Positions 8,001 through 18,173 are shown, counted from the first letter of the stretch. The stretch is DNA of 64,000 bases from Myxococcus fulvus (GCF_900111765.1 NZ_FOIB01000005.1:372001-436000); one strand, 5' to 3'. Numbers and translations are program-made. The notes: a model not told the origin generated them from the sequence alone.

Positions 8001-10604
8001 CTAGTTGATCTTCACCACTGCACCGGAGATCTCGTGGACGCCTCCAGCCGAGGAGTTGATCTTGTTCCCCGAACTCTCCACTCCCGCGGGAGACAGCTTC
8101 ACGTTGCTTCCATTCGAGCTCAAGCTGACCTCGGTCACACCTGATATCTCGATGATGCCGCTGCTCTTGAGCGAGATGCTCGCGTCACCGCATTGCAGGT
8201 TGAGTTCGCTCGGAGCCGACACATCGATCTTCCCTCCCTCGAGCTTCACGGACGCCCCAGCGCCATTGTGGATCTCGATCACCTTGCCGCTCCCCATGAT
8301 GTCGATCTTGTCCTGGAGGGTGATGCTCACCTCCCCCTGGAGCGCCTTCACCTGCGCGTCGCCCTTCATCTCGTAGACGCCGGTGACGTGGTCCTTCCGG
8401 TAGCCGGTGACGGTGAGGTCGTCATTGCCGTTGATGGTCTCCTGGCGGTTGCCATTGACGGTGAGCTTCTCCTGCGTCTTCACCGTCGCCTCCCGCCCGC
8501 CATCCAAGGTCAGCGTCTCCTTCCCGGTGACCTTCTCCGTGCGGGTGGCCTTGATGGTGATGTCCTCGTCCTTGTCCACCGTCTCCGTCCGCTTGCCCTT
8601 GACGGTGGTCGTCTCGTCCTTGTCCACGGACTTGGTGCGAGTGCCCGTCACCGACATCGACTGATTGCCCCCCACCGTCTCCGACTGCGAGCCATCCACC
8701 GCGTTCGTCTGGTTCGCCTTCACCGACGTGGTGTGGTTGTGCAACACCACCTCGTTGAAGTCCTTCTGCGCGTGCAGGAAGAGCTCCTCGGCGTCCTTGG
8801 CATCCTCGAAGCGCAGCTCGTTGAACCCGTCGCTGTCCTTGGAGCTGGACGTGCGGATGGTGCTGCGCGTCTTGTGCTCGGGCAGCGCATACGGCGGCGT
8901 GTTCTTCCCGTTGTAGACACAGCCCACCACCAGCGGCCGGTCGGGGTCCCCCTCCAGGAAGTCCACCAGCACCTCCATGCCGATGCGAGGCAGGAAGACG
9001 AAGCCCCACCCCAGCCCCGCCCAGGCCTGCGCCACGCGCAGGAAGCAGGAGCTCTTCTCGTCCCGCTTCCCCTGCCGGTCCCAATGGAACTGCACCTTGA
9101 TGCGGCCATGCTCGTCGGTGTGGATCTCCTCGCTGGCCGGCCCCACCACCGTCGCCGTCTGCAAGCCGGCCATCCTCGCGCGCGGACGCCGACGCTCGGG
9201 CCTGAAGGGCACATCCAGGGGGATGCACTCGAACGTGTTGCGATAGCGCTCACGCGGCTCGCCCGGCGCGAGCAACGACAGTGAATCCTGGGTCAGCTCC
9301 TCGGACGCGTCGCCGTGGTGCTCCACCCGGGTGAGCAGGTACCACTGGTCCAGCGCGGCGTGGCCATGTCCCGTCAGCTCGAACATGTAGCCGGGCGTGA
9401 AGCCCGTCACGTAGCCCTCTCCCACGCCCCGCTTGCCCTCGGCCTGGAAGGCCTGACGGCGCAGGAGCTCCTGCTTCTGGGCCGGCTCGTACTTGTATTT
9501 CTTCTCCTTCAGGTCGTACGGCCCCAGCAGCGGCGCGGGGTACTCGTAGGACTCTCGCTCCCGGCCCAGCTCATCCTTGCTCCGGGACTCGCGTGTCAGG
9601 TCGTAGTCGGGGTGCGTCCAGTTGAAGTCCCGCACCACCGTGCTGGTGGTGCGCAGCTGCTGCGAATAGTCGAAGTGGCGAAGACACTCATCCGAGGCGG
9701 TCGCCGCCTCCGGTCCCTTCACCGTGATGGGCGTCCCCATCACCGCCTGACACGCGGGCGACTGCTCGTTCTCCTCGATGAGGACCAGCTCCTCCTTCTC
9801 CCCCGAGTGGTCGAAGTAGAAGACGATGCCCTCCTCCTCCATGAGGCGCTGGACGAACTCCAGGTCCGACTCCCGGTACTGCACGCAGTACTCACGCGGC
9901 AGGTACTCGCGGTTGAGCTCCAACCGGAAGGGCCGCTCGAAGGGCCGCAGCGCCTGGAGGAGCACCTCCTCGAGAATCTCCGGGACGCTCTTCTCCTGGA
10001 AGATGCGCTGGTCCTTGCGCAACGACAGCGACCAGAGCGCGGGCACCACGTGCGCGCGTGCCAGCAGATGCCCCGCCTGGGAGCCCAGATGCTCCACCCG
10101 ATGGACGATGCCGCACAGGCGGCGCGCGCCCGCCTCGTGGGCGATGAGCACCTCCGCGGACGAGCCGAGCAGACCGTCCACGTCCGCGTCCAGGTGCTCA
10201 TTGGCCAGGTCCACCCCACAGGTGTAGACCTCGCTGAGCCCCTCTCGCGCGTGCAAGGCCACCACGCGCCAGCCAGCGCCGGGGGCGGCGCTGGACTGGA
10301 AGGAGAAGCGCACCTTGTCCAAGGGCGGCTGGCCACCGAGAGCCTGGACCAGCCCCGACAAGGCCTCCAACCCACCCACGGCGCCCAGGGCCCCCTGCGC
10401 CACGGCCGCGACCTGCTGGATTCGCTGGAGCTGTTGTGTCGCCTGTTGAACCCCTGGCAGCTGCCGCAGGGCATTCTCCAATGGCTTCACCGCCTGGACG
10501 GGTGGCTCACCAGCTCGAACCTGACGGGCAGCCGTCTCCGCTTCCCGGACTCCCTGCGCTGACTGTCCAACATGGCGCAGCACGTCGTCTGATGAATCCG
10601 ACAC
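8001..10604 (-). CDS. vgrG: VgrG type VI secretion spike protein
   Basis: This 867-residue trimeric spike would carry the Rhs effector out on the T6SS tube. The GTG at 10604 is chosen because GGGGGG sits seven bases upstream; an in-frame ATG at 10619 and the longer frame lack a good ribosome site. The first ~90 residues are an Ala/Gln-rich helical extension absent from minimal VgrGs. The gp27-like part follows, then the gp5 OB-fold, recognised by 'DEHGRIKVQFHWDRQGKRD' and 'GWGFVFLPRIGMEVLVDFLEGDPDRP'. A long beta-helix needle (roughly residues 630-867) is made of short Val/Thr-rich repeats such as 'TVGGNQSMSVTGTRTKSVDK'. It heads the operon vgrG-TPR-rhs-immunity. No T6SS core genes (tssB, tssC, tssH) occur in the window, so this is an orphan effector island. 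Confidence 0.95.
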   Translation of the reverse strand: MSDSSDDVLRHVGQSAQGVREAETAARQVRAGEPPVQAVKPLENALRQLPGVQQATQQLQRIQQVAAVAQGALGAVGGLEALSGLVQALGGQPPLDKVRFSFQSSAAPGAGWRVVALHAREGLSEVYTCGVDLANEHLDADVDGLLGSSAEVLIAHEAGARRLCGIVHRVEHLGSQAGHLLARAHVVPALWSLSLRKDQRIFQEKSVPEILEEVLLQALRPFERPFRLELNREYLPREYCVQYRESDLEFVQRLMEEEGIVFYFDHSGEKEELVLIEENEQSPACQAVMGTPITVKGPEAATASDECLRHFDYSQQLRTTSTVVRDFNWTHPDYDLTRESRSKDELGRERESYEYPAPLLGPYDLKEKKYKYEPAQKQELLRRQAFQAEGKRGVGEGYVTGFTPGYMFELTGHGHAALDQWYLLTRVEHHGDASEELTQDSLSLLAPGEPRERYRNTFECIPLDVPFRPERRRPRARMAGLQTATVVGPASEEIHTDEHGRIKVQFHWDRQGKRDEKSSCFLRVAQAWAGLGWGFVFLPRIGMEVLVDFLEGDPDRPLVVGCVYNGKNTPPYALPEHKTRSTIRTSSSKDSDGFNELRFEDAKDAEELFLHAQKDFNEVVLHNHTTSVKANQTNAVDGSQSETVGGNQSMSVTGTRTKSVDKDETTTVKGKRTETVDKDEDITIKATRTEKVTGKETLTLDGGREATVKTQEKLTVNGNRQETINGNDDLTVTGYRKDHVTGVYEMKGDAQVKALQGEVSITLQDKIDIMGSGKVIEIHNGAGASVKLEGGKIDVSAPSELNLQCGDASISLKSSGIIEISGVTEVSLSSNGSNVKLSPAGVESSGNKINSSAGGVHEISGAVVKIN

Positions 10605-10766
10605 GCGGCATCCCCCCATGGATTTCGAGAGCCTTCTGCATGGGCTGTCATATCGCAGCGGCCGCGGAGGAGAAAGCTGGCGCAAGCATTCGCATGTGAT
10701 TCCCGCGTCCAGCTCACCCGCAAGGGATTGCACCGCGACCGCCGAAGGCCCCCCATGACGGCCGCC

Positions 10767-13250
10767 TCACGGTAGGAACAGCTCCGCCTCCCAGTGGACC
10801 ATCCCGTTGTAGCCATACCCTCCCACCACCAGCACCTTGCCCAAGGGCAGCAACGTGGCCGTGGCGTTCTCGCGAGGCGTCAACACGCCGCTGGTGGGCG
10901 ACCACTGCCCGGTGGCCGGGTCATACAGCTCGCAAGGCGAGAGGTAGAACCGGTCCTCGTGCCCCCCATGGCCCGCCGCGATGAGCACCTTTCCGGAGGG
11001 CAGGAGCGTGGCGGTATGCGCACCGCGCATCTCCACGAAGGACGGGGTCTCGGTCCACGTCCCGGTGACCTCGTCGTAGAGCTCCGCGGTCTTCAGCGAG
11101 CCCTGGCCCAGCTTCGCCATGTAGCCCCCGGCCACCAGCACCTTCCCCGTCGGCAGGAGCGTCGCCGTGTGGCTGCCGCGCCTGGACGCGAGGCTCTTCA
11201 CGGGGGACCACCGCTCCGTCGACGGGTCGTAGACCTCCGCGCTCTGGAGCGGGTCCGCGATGCCCGGCTTGTCTGAATAGCCGCCCGTCACCAGCACCTT
11301 GCCCGAGGCAAGCAGGGTCGCGGTGTGGGCGCTGCGGGCCGTCGTCATCGTGCCGGTGGACGACCAGCGCCCCGTGGCGGGGTCATACAGCACCGACGTG
11401 GCGACGGGGCCCTCGTCCTCGTGACCTCCCGCGACCAGGACCTTGCCCGAGGACAGCCGGGTGGCCGTATGGAGGTCCCGTCCCTTTTCGAGCTGGCCTC
11501 CCGGGAGCCATTGCTCCGTGGCGGGGTCGAAGAGCTCCACTTCCGCCACGTGGCTGCTGTTGTTGTAGCCGCCGACCACCAGGACGCCACCCGACGCCAG
11601 CAAGGTCGCGGTGTGGCCATCACGCGCCACCCGCAGGGGCGGCACCGCGCGCCAGTCCCCCGACGCGGGCTCGTACAGCTCGACAGACGAGAGGTAGACG
11701 GTGGTCTCGTCCACCTTGTTGCTGCCGCCCGCCACCAGGACCCGTCCGCTCGCGAGCAGCGTGGCCGTATGGTTGCCTCGCGGCACGTACAGGTGCTTCG
11801 CGTTCGTCCACGTCTTCGTTCCCGGGTCGTAGACCTCGGCCGAGGCCAGCACACCTCCGGTCCCCACGCCCCCCACCAGCAGCACCCTCCCCTCGTCCAG
11901 CAGGATGGCCGTGTGGTCATGCCGGCCCGCCGCGAGCGGCCTCGTGGGTGACCAGGTCCCCGTCTGCGGGTCGAAGAGCTCCGTCGAGGCGAGCGCCTCG
12001 CCTCCGACACCGAGGCCGCCGGTGATCAACACCTGGCCGGAGCGCAGCAACGTCGCCGTGTGGCCATACCGAGGTGTCGTCAGCGGCGGACCCGGGGTCG
12101 CCACCCGCTTCTCCACGTCGACCAGCACCGTCGAACCCAGGGCTCCTCCGGAATGCCTCCCACCCGTCACCAGCACCCTCCCGGACTCGAGCAACGTCGC
12201 CGCGTGGTCGATGCGGCCCTCCCCCACCGCGTCCACCTGCGTCCAGGTCTCCGTCGCCGAATCAAAGACATCCGCGCTGGTCGGATACCCGCCGCCCTCC
12301 GTCCTGCCGCCCGTCACCAGCACCTTCTTCCCCGCACCCACCACGGTGGCCACGGGGCGGTCGCGGGCCACGGGAGCGCTGACGGTGGTGCTCCACTTCG
12401 GCACCGGGTCGATGCCATCCCCCGGGAAGTAGAGCTCCGAGGTGGTGACCACGGCGCTGTCATCGGAGCCCCCCGTCACCAGCACCTTGCCGCTGTCCAG
12501 GAGGGCCGCGGCGTGGCCCTGGCGCGCCGTCGCGGGACTCAGCGCGGCAGTCCACGTGAAGTCCTGGGTCACCAACTCCGCGCTCTTCAGCGCGCCGCTC
12601 GCGTCGCGGCCGCCCGTCACCAGCACCGTGCCCGAGAACAGCCGCACCGCCGTGTGTCCGACGCGCGCCGTGCCCATCCTCCCGGCCGAAGACCAGCTCT
12701 TGTCCCTGGGGGAATAGCCCTCCGAGACATCGAGCGCGGCGCCCGAGGACTCCCCTCCGGTCACCAGCACCACGCCGGAGTACAGGAGCGTCGCCGTGTG
12801 GCCCGAGCGCGCCGCCGTGAGGCTGCTCGTGCCGTCCATCCGTGGGCACTCCGGAATGCCGATGGCGAAGACCGTCACCTGCGTGGACGCCCCCAGCCTG
12901 CTGCTCGCGGTGAGCGTGACGGTCGCCCCGGAAGAAGCGATGCACTCCGGCGCGGTCCATTCGACCTCCGTCGTCGTGGCCGTGTCGCGAGCCTGGCCCA
13001 GGCTGCCCACGTTCGAGGACCAGGTGAACTGGAGCGGAGCGCCCGCCGGGTCCTTCGCGCCCGCCTGGAGCCGCAGCGTCCCCTTCTTCTCCACGTAGAG
13101 CACCGAGGCCGGCACCTGCTCGAAGGCGGGCGCGCATGCATCTGGATGACGCTGGCACCAGGTCTTCTCGCCCCCGTCGAAGTCGACACAGCCCGCGAGG
13201 AGCCCCAGTGCGCTGGAGAGCAGCGCGATGAGCCACGAGCACGTCTTCAC
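10767..13250 (-). CDS. Kelch-repeat lipoprotein with fourteen blades
   Basis: This is an 827-residue secreted lipoprotein. The GTG at 13250 is chosen because GGAGG lies five bases upstream and it forms a GTGA overlap with the stop of the preceding gene. Residues 1-21 are a lipoprotein signal ending LLAGC (Cys21). An Ig/cadherin-like segment follows (~30-140, 'VEKKGTLRLQAGAKDPAGAP'). The rest consists of kelch repeats, each with the line 'HTATLLxSGxVLVxGG'; I count fourteen, which would fit two seven-bladed beta-propellers. Proteins of this kind are common in myxobacteria and are thought to mediate surface interactions, but no ligand can be read from the sequence. It is coupled to the TPR/membrane protein upstream. 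The DNA itself is repetitive because of the blades. Confidence 0.9.
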   Translation of the reverse strand: MKTCSWLIALLSSALGLLAGCVDFDGGEKTWCQRHPDACAPAFEQVPASVLYVEKKGTLRLQAGAKDPAGAPLQFTWSSNVGSLGQARDTATTTEVEWTAPECIASSGATVTLTASSRLGASTQVTVFAIGIPECPRMDGTSSLTAARSGHTATLLYSGVVLVTGGESSGAALDVSEGYSPRDKSWSSAGRMGTARVGHTAVRLFSGTVLVTGGRDASGALKSAELVTQDFTWTAALSPATARQGHAAALLDSGKVLVTGGSDDSAVVTTSELYFPGDGIDPVPKWSTTVSAPVARDRPVATVVGAGKKVLVTGGRTEGGGYPTSADVFDSATETWTQVDAVGEGRIDHAATLLESGRVLVTGGRHSGGALGSTVLVDVEKRVATPGPPLTTPRYGHTATLLRSGQVLITGGLGVGGEALASTELFDPQTGTWSPTRPLAAGRHDHTAILLDEGRVLLVGGVGTGGVLASAEVYDPGTKTWTNAKHLYVPRGNHTATLLASGRVLVAGGSNKVDETTVYLSSVELYEPASGDWRAVPPLRVARDGHTATLLASGGVLVVGGYNNSSHVAEVELFDPATEQWLPGGQLEKGRDLHTATRLSSGKVLVAGGHEDEGPVATSVLYDPATGRWSSTGTMTTARSAHTATLLASGKVLVTGGYSDKPGIADPLQSAEVYDPSTERWSPVKSLASRRGSHTATLLPTGKVLVAGGYMAKLGQGSLKTAELYDEVTGTWTETPSFVEMRGAHTATLLPSGKVLIAAGHGGHEDRFYLSPCELYDPATGQWSPTSGVLTPRENATATLLPLGKVLVVGGYGYNGMVHWEAELFLP
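10800..12790. repeat. Kelch-blade DNA repeats
   Basis: Fourteen irregular copies of a 120-160 bp unit occur, each holding the codons for H-T-A-T-L-L and V-L-V-x-G-G. They are coding repeats of the kelch lipoprotein gene and could recombine, changing blade number. Confidence 0.75.
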
Positions 13251-14026
13251 GGCCACCTCCCGGAGACGAAGGCCGAGGTGCCATCCGTCCCCAACACCAC
13301 TCCGGGTTCCCGAGGCCGCGACGCTCCACCCCAGAGATACAGCCCCGTGGCCACGCCCAGCCCCACCACGCCCGCGCCGGCGAGCACCGCGCTCACCGTC
13401 TGGAAGGTCCTTCCGCGCGAGGACGTGTCCTTCATCCCGGACATCGTCTCGGGTGCTCCGGACGCCTGGGTCAGCTTGGAGTGCTGCCCCCGCGCCATCA
13501 GCCACGTCACGCCCGAGCCGACCAGCAGCCCTCCCCCCACCGCGCCCGTCAGCCACACCCGCCGAGGTATCGAGGCCCCCGTGCTGGAATCCGAGACCTC
13601 CGCTGTCACCCCTTGCCCGCGCGGCGGCGCCGCCGCGTCCAGCTCACGCCTCACCTGTCCTCGCAGCAACTCGAAGCGCTCGGAGACCTTGGGCGAGACG
13701 GAGAGCGGGAGCTTCGCGTCCGGCTGGAGGAACAGGGCCGCCTTGAACGCCGCGTCGGACGAGGTCGCCTGCCCGAGGTCCGCCAGGATGACGCCCTCGT
13801 AGAGCGACAACAGCGCGTCGTCCGTCTGGCTCTTCGACAGTCGCTTGGCCCGGGAGATCTGCTCCAACGCCTGCTCGTACTCGAGGTCGTTGTAGAGACG
13901 GGTCGCGGCCAGCACATAGGGCCGCACCGTGCCCTGCTCCTGCGCCCTCGCCGGGAGCGCGCTCCCCAACACCAGGCTCATCACCACCACGACAAGAATG
14001 GGACGCGTCCGCACCGAGGTCTTCAT
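13247..14026 (-). CDS. Exported small TPR/membrane protein, coupled to kelch gene
   Basis: This is a 259-residue protein. The ATG at 14026 has GGAG seven bases upstream; an in-frame Met five codons earlier has none. The N-terminus is a signal peptide ending around ALPARAQ. Residues ~30-130 form a tetratricopeptide-like helical module ('YVLAATRLYNDLEYEQALEQ', 'YEGVILADLGQATSSDAAFKAALFLQPDA'), which in myxobacteria typically precedes PEGA-type proteins. Two hydrophobic segments follow (~155-175 and ~210-235). The architecture resembles the PEGA-like protein at 52706-53728. Its stop overlaps the kelch gene start (GTGA), so the two are coexpressed and probably work together at the envelope. No enzymatic motif is seen. 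Confidence 0.82.
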   Translation of the reverse strand: MKTSVRTRPILVVVVMSLVLGSALPARAQEQGTVRPYVLAATRLYNDLEYEQALEQISRAKRLSKSQTDDALLSLYEGVILADLGQATSSDAAFKAALFLQPDAKLPLSVSPKVSERFELLRGQVRRELDAAAPPRGQGVTAEVSDSSTGASIPRRVWLTGAVGGGLLVGSGVTWLMARGQHSKLTQASGAPETMSGMKDTSSRGRTFQTVSAVLAGAGVVGLGVATGLYLWGGASRPREPGVVLGTDGTSAFVSGRWP

Positions 14027-14235
14027 GGGCTCCACGAGCAATCACTCCGTCGTGAAGCCCCAGCTGAAGACAGACACCGGCGCGCTGGCGACAGGGCCTC
14101 GCGAGACTGTCTCCCATCCAACAGAAACCCGGACTCCGGGCTTCCGTGTCTGGAGAAAGCTCGAACCGAGACGGAATGAGCGCCGCCTTGTTGGCACGTC
14201 CTCCGCGAGCAGGTGGACCCCGCGGAGGACGTTGG

Positions 14236-14260
14236 CCCCACCGTGGAGGACACGGTGGGG
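14236..14260 (-). terminator. Possible terminator hairpin after FG-GAP/MopE gene
   Basis: A perfect 10-bp inverted repeat CCCCACCGTG / CACGGTGGGG with a five-base loop lies eight bases past the minus-strand stop at 14268. No T-tract follows, so Rho-independent function is uncertain; an mRNA 3'-stabilising hairpin is equally possible. Confidence 0.4.
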
Positions 14261-14267
14261 GTCGACT

Positions 14268-17200
14268 TCAGGGACGACAGTCGGACGCGTTGTTGTCGCT
14301 GGTGTCCTTGTTGTTGAGGACGAACGGGAACCCACACCCGGCCGGCGAGCCACACGATTCGCGGCCCGCGAGCGGGTTGCCACAACCGTCGCCGTCGCGG
14401 TCCTCGTACCAGATCAACCGCTGGAAGACGCCCGCGCGGGTGTCGTCGCAGTCATCCGGCTCGGTCGCCAGATAGGTGCCCTGCACCAGGACGTTGCCCG
14501 TCGTCGGGTCCACCAGGTTCGTCGGGTTGGTGCACCAGCGCAGCTTGAAGCCAGGGCCCGAGTGGCCGTCCCGGTCCGCGTCGCCATACCAGAGCCGCGT
14601 CCCGCCCGAAGAGGCCGGCAGGTCCGGGTCCACGTCGTTCTTGTCCCCGTCGCAGTCGTTGTCCACCTGGTCGGAGAAGGCCCCCGCCTCGCACAGCTCC
14701 GTCCGGCCCGGGTTCACGCTCGCGTTCGCGTCGTTGCAGTCGCTGGAGTCATCCACATACCCCGCCGGGCGGATGCACCGCTTCAGCGTGTCCGTCTTCA
14801 CACCGTATCCATCCCCGTCCACGTCGCGGTACCAGGCGGTGCCGTTGACGGCGCCCTCCGTGTTCCCGTCGCAGTTGTTGTCCACCTGCGGGCCCGTCAA
14901 CTCGCAGACCTCCGACTGGGCGGGGCTGATGCTGGCGCTGGTGTCATCGCAGTCCGTGCGGTTGTTGACGTAGCCGGGGCCAGGAGACGCGCACGACGCC
15001 ACGGCGCTCACGCCGCCGTTGCCATAGCCATCTCCATCCGCGTCCGGGTACCAGGACCGGGTGGCGATGCCCTCGTCCACCGCGCCATCACAGTCGTTGT
15101 CCAAGGTGTCGCACAGCTCGGGCGCGCCGGGCTTCACCGTGGCGTTGCCGTCATGGCAGTCCACCTTGCTGTTCACGTAGCCCGGGGGCGCGGTGCACGC
15201 GAGGACGCGGAACGTCTCGTTGCTGGTGCCCACGCTGTCGCCATCCGCGTCGGGATACCAGGCGCTCAGCACGCCCTCGTCCACGGTGCCATCGCAGTTG
15301 TTGTCCCGACCGTCGCAGACCTCCGTCGCGCCCGGGCGGACCGCGGAGCGGGAGTCATCACAGTCCTGGTTGTTGGAGACATGGCCCGCCGCCGAGCAGG
15401 CGACGACGACGGCCAGCGGATTGCCGAAGCCGTCCCCATCCGCGTCACGGAAGAAGTTGGACTTCACCCCTTCGTCGGTGTCGAAGTTGCAGTTGTTGTC
15501 GAGACCGTCGCAGACCTCCGCGGCGCCGGGGAACATCCTCGGTCCGTTCGGTCCGGTGTCGTTGCAGTCGTCGCTGACGGCGGAGTAGCCATTGGGACGG
15601 GTGCACGCCAGGGTGGTCGCCGTCGGCACGCCGTGACCGTCGCCATCCACGTCGCGGTAGAAGGTGGTCTGCACGCCCTCGTCCACGGCGCCGTCGCAGT
15701 TGTTGTCCCGGAGGTCGCAGACCTCGCTGGCGCCCGGGTACGTGGTGTTGCGGGTGTCGTCGCAGTCCGTCCTGCTCGCCACATGCTGGGGCGGAGCCGC
15801 GCAGGCCTTCACCGCGGTCGCATCGCTCCGGCCGTGGCCGTCACCGTCGCTGTCCGGATACCAGGACGGCCAGTGGCCCTGGTCGTCGTCGATGGCCCCG
15901 TCGCAGTTGTTGTCCTTGAGGTCGCAGACCTCGGGCGCGCCCTGGTAGATGGAGGCGTCATTGTCCGTCGTGTAGTCGGGGTTCTCGGGCGGCGCGTCAC
16001 ACTCCTGTCGAACGTCGGGGCCGTAGACAATCCAGCCCGAGCTCTCCGGAGGCGCGCAGCGCAGTTGCACCGTGCTGAGATAGACGGCCCTGTCTCCATC
16101 CAGGTCCAGGACCCAGTCCTTGGGATTGAGCGGATTGGCGCCCGGGTCATCCCCCTTCAGCCCGTCACAGTTGTTGTCGATCTCCGACTCCGGCGTGGCC
16201 TCGCAGAGCTCATCGGCGCCGGGGAAGACGGTGCTGAGCGTGTCGTCGCAGTCGCCGTCGGTGAGCGCCCGTCGGCTGCCGGCCGCGGGCTCGCCACACA
16301 CGCGCGAGGAGCCCGTGCTCGTTCCGAACCCGTCACTGTCATTGTCCACGAACCACGTGCGAGGACCGTGGCCGAGTACCAGATAGACGGCGCCCGCGTT
16401 GCTGCTGAACCCAGGCGCGCCGACGGCGAAATCGGCCGAGCCATCCGCGTCCACGTCGCCGAGCGCCACCAGGGACCTGCCCAGCTCGCTGGCCGCCGCG
16501 GGCCCCATGAGCCGACCGCCCGCCGACAGCGAGACGCTCCCCGTGAACCGCGTCGCCGCGCCGTAGACCCCATACACGGCGCCCGTGCTGGCGGTATGGC
16601 CGGGAGCGCCGATGAGGAGGTCCTTGAAGCCATCACCGTTCATGTCACCCGGCGCGAGGACCGCCGCGCCCGCGAGGTCTCCGGTGATGCCCGAGAAGCG
16701 GGGCTGCGCCGCCAGGGAGGACGAGGTCACGCCACTGCCGCCGTAGACGAGGTAGGCCTTGCCCGCGATGGCGCCCGTGGACGGAGCGCCGATGAGCAGG
16801 TCCTCCAATCCATCGCCATCCAGGTCTCCCGCGCTGGCCACCGCCGAGCCCACGAGCTCGTTCGCCACCGTTCCCGTCAGCACGACGTTCGCCGTCGCGA
16901 AGTTCTGCAACCCCGACACCGGACCGAAGAAGACGAAGACCGCACCGGCGTCCGCCACGGCGCCCACGTCATACCGGGGAGCGCCCACCACCAGGTCCTT
17001 GATTCCATCGCCGTTCACATCCACCACGGCCACGGACGTTCCTGCCTGGTAGTTCGTCTGGGTCAGGCCTCCCAGGACCTTGATGGGCGCGGCGGCGAGC
17101 TGCCCGCTCGAGGAGGTCGTCACCGCCCCGCTGAAGGCGTAGATGGCCCCCGTGTCCTGATAGGTCGCGGACGAGTCATAGAAAGGAGCCCCCACGATGA

Positions 17201-17834
17201 CGTCGGGCTGACCATCCCCCGTGATGTCTCCAATCGCGAGCGAGGTGCCCGCCTGCTCCGCGGAGGTCGTCACGCCCCTCCACCGCTGGCTCGTCGTGGT
17301 GAGCGGCCGGTCTCCACCGAAGATGGTGCTGCCATCGACGGGATAGGCAATGCCTTGCGAGGTGCTGAACCCCGGGGCCCCCATGAGCAGGTCGTTCGCC
17401 GGGCCCGTGACGAAGTCTCCCACCGCGACCGCCGCCCCCAACCGATTCGCGGCCACCTCGCCTTCGTAGCGCGTCGAATAGAAGCGGATGTCCAGGAGGT
17501 GCGGCTGGGGAGACCCCAGGGGAACGACGTGGGTGTAGCCCTTCAGCGCCGTCGTGGCACCCGGCGCGCCGATGACGAGTTCGGGGACGCCGTCGCCATT
17601 CAGGTCACCCGCGGCGAGCGACGCGCCCGACCGGGAGCTGGCGGCGCCCGTGAAGCGTCTCGCGAGTGACGTGGGGAGCGCGGTCGCTGCGGAGGGGGTC
17701 CACTTGCAGAGGGGGTCCCCCGGCAACTCCTGCGCCTGGGTCGCGGAGTCCTGGGTCTCGCTCGTCTCCGGCTCGGAACACGCAGCCAGGGCGAGCCCCG
17801 ACAGGAGCAATGCCAATCGTCTATTCACGGCCAT
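14268..17834 (-). CDS. FG-GAP and MopE-type calcium-motif lipoprotein
   Basis: This is an 1188-residue exported lipoprotein; the signal ends LALAAC (Cys19). Residues ~50-530 hold seven FG-GAP repeats with Ca-loop cores such as NGDGVPELVIGAP, TGDGQPDVIVGAP and NGDGIKDLVVGAP, enough for one seven-bladed integrin-like propeller. The C-terminal half is a chain of about nine modules of the MopE metal-binding kind (PF11617). Each combines an aromatic-Asp-rich line such as WYPDADGDGYG, a Cys, 'DCDD' and 'EVCDxxDNNCDGxVDEG'. Family knowledge: these bind calcium or copper and are frequent in Myxococcota surface proteins. The regular Cys pairs suggest disulfides in the envelope. It is probably monocistronic, with a hairpin at 14236-14260 downstream. 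Confidence 0.92.
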   Translation of the reverse strand: MAVNRRLALLLSGLALAACSEPETSETQDSATQAQELPGDPLCKWTPSAATALPTSLARRFTGAASSRSGASLAAGDLNGDGVPELVIGAPGATTALKGYTHVVPLGSPQPHLLDIRFYSTRYEGEVAANRLGAAVAVGDFVTGPANDLLMGAPGFSTSQGIAYPVDGSTIFGGDRPLTTTSQRWRGVTTSAEQAGTSLAIGDITGDGQPDVIVGAPFYDSSATYQDTGAIYAFSGAVTTSSSGQLAAAPIKVLGGLTQTNYQAGTSVAVVDVNGDGIKDLVVGAPRYDVGAVADAGAVFVFFGPVSGLQNFATANVVLTGTVANELVGSAVASAGDLDGDGLEDLLIGAPSTGAIAGKAYLVYGGSGVTSSSLAAQPRFSGITGDLAGAAVLAPGDMNGDGFKDLLIGAPGHTASTGAVYGVYGAATRFTGSVSLSAGGRLMGPAAASELGRSLVALGDVDADGSADFAVGAPGFSSNAGAVYLVLGHGPRTWFVDNDSDGFGTSTGSSRVCGEPAAGSRRALTDGDCDDTLSTVFPGADELCEATPESEIDNNCDGLKGDDPGANPLNPKDWVLDLDGDRAVYLSTVQLRCAPPESSGWIVYGPDVRQECDAPPENPDYTTDNDASIYQGAPEVCDLKDNNCDGAIDDDQGHWPSWYPDSDGDGHGRSDATAVKACAAPPQHVASRTDCDDTRNTTYPGASEVCDLRDNNCDGAVDEGVQTTFYRDVDGDGHGVPTATTLACTRPNGYSAVSDDCNDTGPNGPRMFPGAAEVCDGLDNNCNFDTDEGVKSNFFRDADGDGFGNPLAVVVACSAAGHVSNNQDCDDSRSAVRPGATEVCDGRDNNCDGTVDEGVLSAWYPDADGDSVGTSNETFRVLACTAPPGYVNSKVDCHDGNATVKPGAPELCDTLDNDCDGAVDEGIATRSWYPDADGDGYGNGGVSAVASCASPGPGYVNNRTDCDDTSASISPAQSEVCELTGPQVDNNCDGNTEGAVNGTAWYRDVDGDGYGVKTDTLKRCIRPAGYVDDSSDCNDANASVNPGRTELCEAGAFSDQVDNDCDGDKNDVDPDLPASSGGTRLWYGDADRDGHSGPGFKLRWCTNPTNLVDPTTGNVLVQGTYLATEPDDCDDTRAGVFQRLIWYEDRDGDGCGNPLAGRESCGSPAGCGFPFVLNNKDTSDNNASDCRP

Positions 17835-18173
17835 GCCTTTGGTGGAAGGGCCCCGGGAAAGGGCAAGCGCCTTCTATACGCACACTGAAAGTATGAGCAC
17901 GCAATTTCGCATTTCAATCAATCAGGGCCCATTTCGCTCAGTGGGACTGCACAACTACCATCCACGCCAACCCCTTCGTGCCCACACAGCCAGACCCGGA
18001 CTCCCGGTCACAGGCCATGTCAGGCAAGACCCCAGGGGCGCCGTCGGCGTGTGTCAGGCTTGTCTCGGGCCTGTGATTCCAAGTCCAGACAAGGCTTTGC
18101 GAGTGTCTCCAGGAGGCCCTGAGGGGGTTCAGCTCTACCCCACCCCGGGCCCGCACCGTGCTACGAGGGCCCT
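17835..18173. other. 339-base divergent intergenic region
   Basis: This region lies between the divergent starts of the FG-GAP/MopE lipoprotein gene (minus) and hflX (plus), so it must hold both promoters. I see no convincing -35/-10 pair, RNA structure or intact small ORF. Its first ~80 bases are more A/T-rich than the genes around it. Confidence 0.5.

Noticed and set aside
10800-12790. CRISPR-like or satellite repeats
   Set aside because: The repeats are long, irregular and in frame with the kelch gene; no constant short repeat with unique spacers.
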